64,000 nucleotides of DNA from Niabella sp. (lineage in GTDB: Bacteria > Bacteroidota > Bacteroidia > Chitinophagales > Chitinophagaceae): NCBI RefSeq assembly GCF_030150205.1, contig NZ_JASLGT010000002.1, positions 186,001 to 250,000 of the forward strand, written 5' to 3'. This document shows positions 62,150-64,000 of the stretch, piece after piece. Position 1 is the first letter of the stretch; each line of letters opens with the position of its first letter. A program made the position numbers and the translations under genes. The notes under the pieces were generated by a model. That model was not told where the DNA came from and made no database searches. It saw nothing but the letters and a program-made list of their open reading frames with translations.

Positions 62150-62173
62150 AGGTGTAAGATTAAAACCATCAAA

Positions 62174-62941
62174 ATGAAAAAACTATTTATTGTATGCTTA
62201 TTAGCAGGTGCCCTTACTTCCTGTAAAAAGGATAAAGATGTTGAGGCCGCACCAGAAAAGACCTACCTGCTGAAAAAACGCAGTCATGTGCAGGGCAATT
62301 CATCCTGGACCATGGAATATGCTTTTGACGCCGGTGGAAAAATGACTCAAATGATATCCTCCGGTTCTTTGGGAAATTATGTGTTAACGGCACAACGGGA
62401 TAATAACGGAAGAATTGTTCGTGCCGATTTTGATAATGTCACTTATGGCTACAGGACCTACGAATACGATGCAAACGGGAAGCTGGCCAAAATGAATTTT
62501 TACAGCCTTCCGGGCGGCTCCATGGTCACTTATACGATTTACAGTTATACGGCTACGGGCTATGAGGCGGCGCGCTACAATCCATCGGGCGGGCTGAATG
62601 GTAAGGATGTATATCAATTTACGGCAGACGGGAAGAATATAGCCGTACAAAAAAGTTATAACGCTGCCGGAACCCAAACCCAGGAAAAGACTTTTACTTA
62701 TACCAGTAAAAGAAGTGAATACTATGTAGAGCCCGAGCTAACCATGCAGCGGCTGAACTCTGGTTTCTGCAATCAGCATGCAATTGCCAGTGCGACCGTT
62801 AAAACCCTGCCCGCTGGTACCACTTATACTGAAACCCGGACACAGGAGTATAATGCTGATGGATACGCCATAAAAACCAACGTTGTGTATAGTAATGAAT
62901 GGGAAAACCTGGAAAGTAGTTTTGAATGGATAAAACGATAA
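62174..62941 (+). CDS. YD-repeat-like lipoprotein, unknown function
   Basis: The 255-residue protein has a lipoprotein signal (LLAGALTSCKKDKD, C17). The mature part repeats the pattern FDAGGKMTQMIS, RDNNGRIVRADFDN and YEYDANGKLAKMNFYS, which are YD/RHS-like strands also found in the protein at 60487. The ATG at 62174 is chosen; the frame upstream runs across the promoter and has no signal peptide. It is preceded by a LytTR-type site and the inverted repeat at 61978. It is followed 12 bases later by another exported protein. Confidence 0.72.
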   Translation: MKKLFIVCLLAGALTSCKKDKDVEAAPEKTYLLKKRSHVQGNSSWTMEYAFDAGGKMTQMISSGSLGNYVLTAQRDNNGRIVRADFDNVTYGYRTYEYDANGKLAKMNFYSLPGGSMVTYTIYSYTATGYEAARYNPSGGLNGKDVYQFTADGKNIAVQKSYNAAGTQTQEKTFTYTSKRSEYYVEPELTMQRLNSGFCNQHAIASATVKTLPAGTTYTETRTQEYNADGYAIKTNVVYSNEWENLESSFEWIKR

Positions 62942-62953
62942 TTTAAAGAATAA

Positions 62954-63649
62954 ATGATGAGCAATAACAAACTAACGCAGATTGCCCTGCCCGCGTTTAT
63001 GGCTGTATTCCTGCTTCTGTTAGCACAGGGTATGTATGCACAGATCATTAACCGGAAGCGGCCGGTTGCTGAAAAAACAGGTGTTGCCGGCCTCTATGTA
63101 AAAGAACAGGAGGCATTTTTGAATAACAGGCTTGTGAAAATGGAGTTTTATGTTAGCAATGCCAGCGCAGCGGTTGCCAATTTTCCGTATAAAAGTTGTA
63201 TTGCAGAGTTGATGCGTATTTCCAATAAGCAGGGACAACATGACTATACCGGTGTGTTTTTTTCACTTGACCTAAAGAATAGCCCTTCTGTAAATTCAGT
63301 GCAGAAAACAAATGAAGCATACGGTAATCTCTTCACCAAAGTTTATACGATCCCTTTTAAAGGTGATTTTAAGTACCGCGATTTTATTGAAAAAGAAGAT
63401 AGCTACCTGCGATTAGGTGTGCGCTGGATACCCGGTTATTACAGCCGTGGTAACGGGCAGCAAATGTTTGCCAGCTTTTCCGTTGCGCTTACGTTTGCGG
63501 ATGGGTATAAGGAATACTTACGCTTACAGCCCATTCAGTTAGCAACGGCAAAAGGAGTCTGGAGTGCGGTTTACCCGGATCCGTTACAGGTAAGCCAAAA
63601 AATACCGGGGTTGCCGGCCTCCAGGCCCGTTGCGCCTGTTGTGAAATAA
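62954..63649 (+). CDS. Exported protein, unknown function
   Basis: The 231-residue protein has a signal peptide (TQIALPAFMAVFLLLLAQG, cut near MYAQ). The mature domain is beta-rich, with RLVKMEFYVSNASAAVANFP, DYTGVFFSLDLKNSP and LRLGVRWIPGYYSRGNGQQM, and ends in a Pro-rich tail. I do not recognise the family. It is 12 bases behind the lipoprotein gene and 24 before the next lipoprotein gene, so all three are probably cotranscribed. Confidence 0.65.
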   Translation: MMSNNKLTQIALPAFMAVFLLLLAQGMYAQIINRKRPVAEKTGVAGLYVKEQEAFLNNRLVKMEFYVSNASAAVANFPYKSCIAELMRISNKQGQHDYTGVFFSLDLKNSPSVNSVQKTNEAYGNLFTKVYTIPFKGDFKYRDFIEKEDSYLRLGVRWIPGYYSRGNGQQMFASFSVALTFADGYKEYLRLQPIQLATAKGVWSAVYPDPLQVSQKIPGLPASRPVAPVVK

Positions 63650-63673
63650 ATGATCCATTTATAAGAACTTACA

Positions 63674-64000
63674 ATGAAGAAAATAGCTATACTATTCCTC
63701 GTTTTACTTGCCCTTGCAGCCTGTAAAAAAGACAAAAGAGATGTAGACCCACCACCCGTAAAAGTGCCGGCAGTGGTCATTAATCCTATGGTGGATATTG
63801 ACGCTCTGGATCCGGAGAATGCTACTTCTGATGGCTCCCCGGGATCTTTCCAGGTGGGGGTACGCTTTATTACTTATAAAGATGGATTTATCAGTCGTTT
63901 GGGTTTACGCTCGCCTTCAGCAGGAAATTATCGCATACAACTCTATACGTTTGTTTCCAATGATTCCACCACGCTCAATTTTCCGCTTATTGTTGAACCG
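63674..64000 (+). CDS. Lipoprotein, 3' end outside window
   Basis: 109 codons are visible. The lipoprotein signal is LLALAACKKDKRD (C17), followed by a Pro/Val-rich linker and a beta-rich segment GSFQVGVRFITYKDGFISRL that slightly resembles DUF4082 domains; with the C-terminus missing I give no function. It continues the operon of secreted proteins. Confidence 0.6.
   Translation, partial: MKKIAILFLVLLALAACKKDKRDVDPPPVKVPAVVINPMVDIDALDPENATSDGSPGSFQVGVRFITYKDGFISRLGLRSPSAGNYRIQLYTFVSNDSTTLNFPLIVEP

Overview
The window looks like a chromosomal segment of a member of the Bacteroidota, most likely family Chitinophagaceae (Niabella/Chitinophaga-like). The signs are SPII lipoproteins of the form ...SCKKD, Bacteroidota promoters of the type TTTG-N19-21-TAnnTTTG, many LytTR and LytS two-component proteins, a YYY/propeller sensor, DUF4783, DUF2304 and DUF5684 proteins, a BBP2-type porin, and T6SS parts of the subtype iii kind. 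This assignment is inference from protein families; no rRNA gene is present. I found no tRNA, CRISPR array, transposase or phage module.

Layout. (1) 1-5934: the end of a type VI secretion cluster on the + strand: a truncated possible cargo or toxin gene, sheath small subunit TssB, tube protein Hcp/TssD, sheath large subunit TssC, an envelope coiled-coil protein and a MltD-like lytic transglycosylase. (2) 5942-11920: a four-gene minus-strand signalling operon (propeller sensor, two LytS-like proteins, LytTR regulator) in which two of the three sensors look catalytically dead. (3) 12220-18410: a cytochrome c lipoprotein, accC-accB, efp (with an Arg instead of Lys at the modified tip), a BBP2-like porin, a DUF5684-like membrane protein and an acetyltransferase. 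(4) 18576-24752: small secreted proteins around a NarL/LuxR-type two-component pair; the divergent promoter region carries a NarL-like 7-2-7 palindrome. (5) 24918-32863: comM, two GT2 glycosyltransferases, a TMTC-like membrane/TPR protein and an ABC exporter. (6) 33171-37941: an orphan LytTR regulator, a collagen-like surface lipoprotein and a ricin-type lectin lipoprotein. (7) 38266-55895: mostly housekeeping: cysteine desulfurase, glmM, an LtaS-like sulfatase-fold enzyme, PAP2, a CNNM/CorC-type protein, uvrC, gpmI, nadC, a SUI1/YciH protein, a rhodanese and an M16 peptidase. (8) 56159-64000: an acetyltransferase, a LytTR regulator with a TPR histidine kinase, then a run of secreted proteins and lipoproteins.

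The most interesting regulatory signal is in region 8. Two of the secreted-protein genes downstream of the LytTR/TPR-kinase pair (60487 and 62174) carry the same upstream element: two 9-bp direct repeats (CGTTCATCG or CTTTCATCG, then CGTTCGTCG) exactly 21 bp apart, followed 39-40 bp later by a TATTTTNG -7 box. That is the architecture of a LytTR-domain binding site and resembles the published AlgR core, so the system probably controls its neighbouring genes. In region 4 the NarL-like palindrome suggests a similar local circuit.

The intergenic spaces hold several families of degenerate, partly palindromic repeats: TCAAATT/CACATT words, GCAATGG/TTGCG words, TAGATACTGG words and a GC-rich hairpin. 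They sit at gene ends and between divergent genes and are listed separately.
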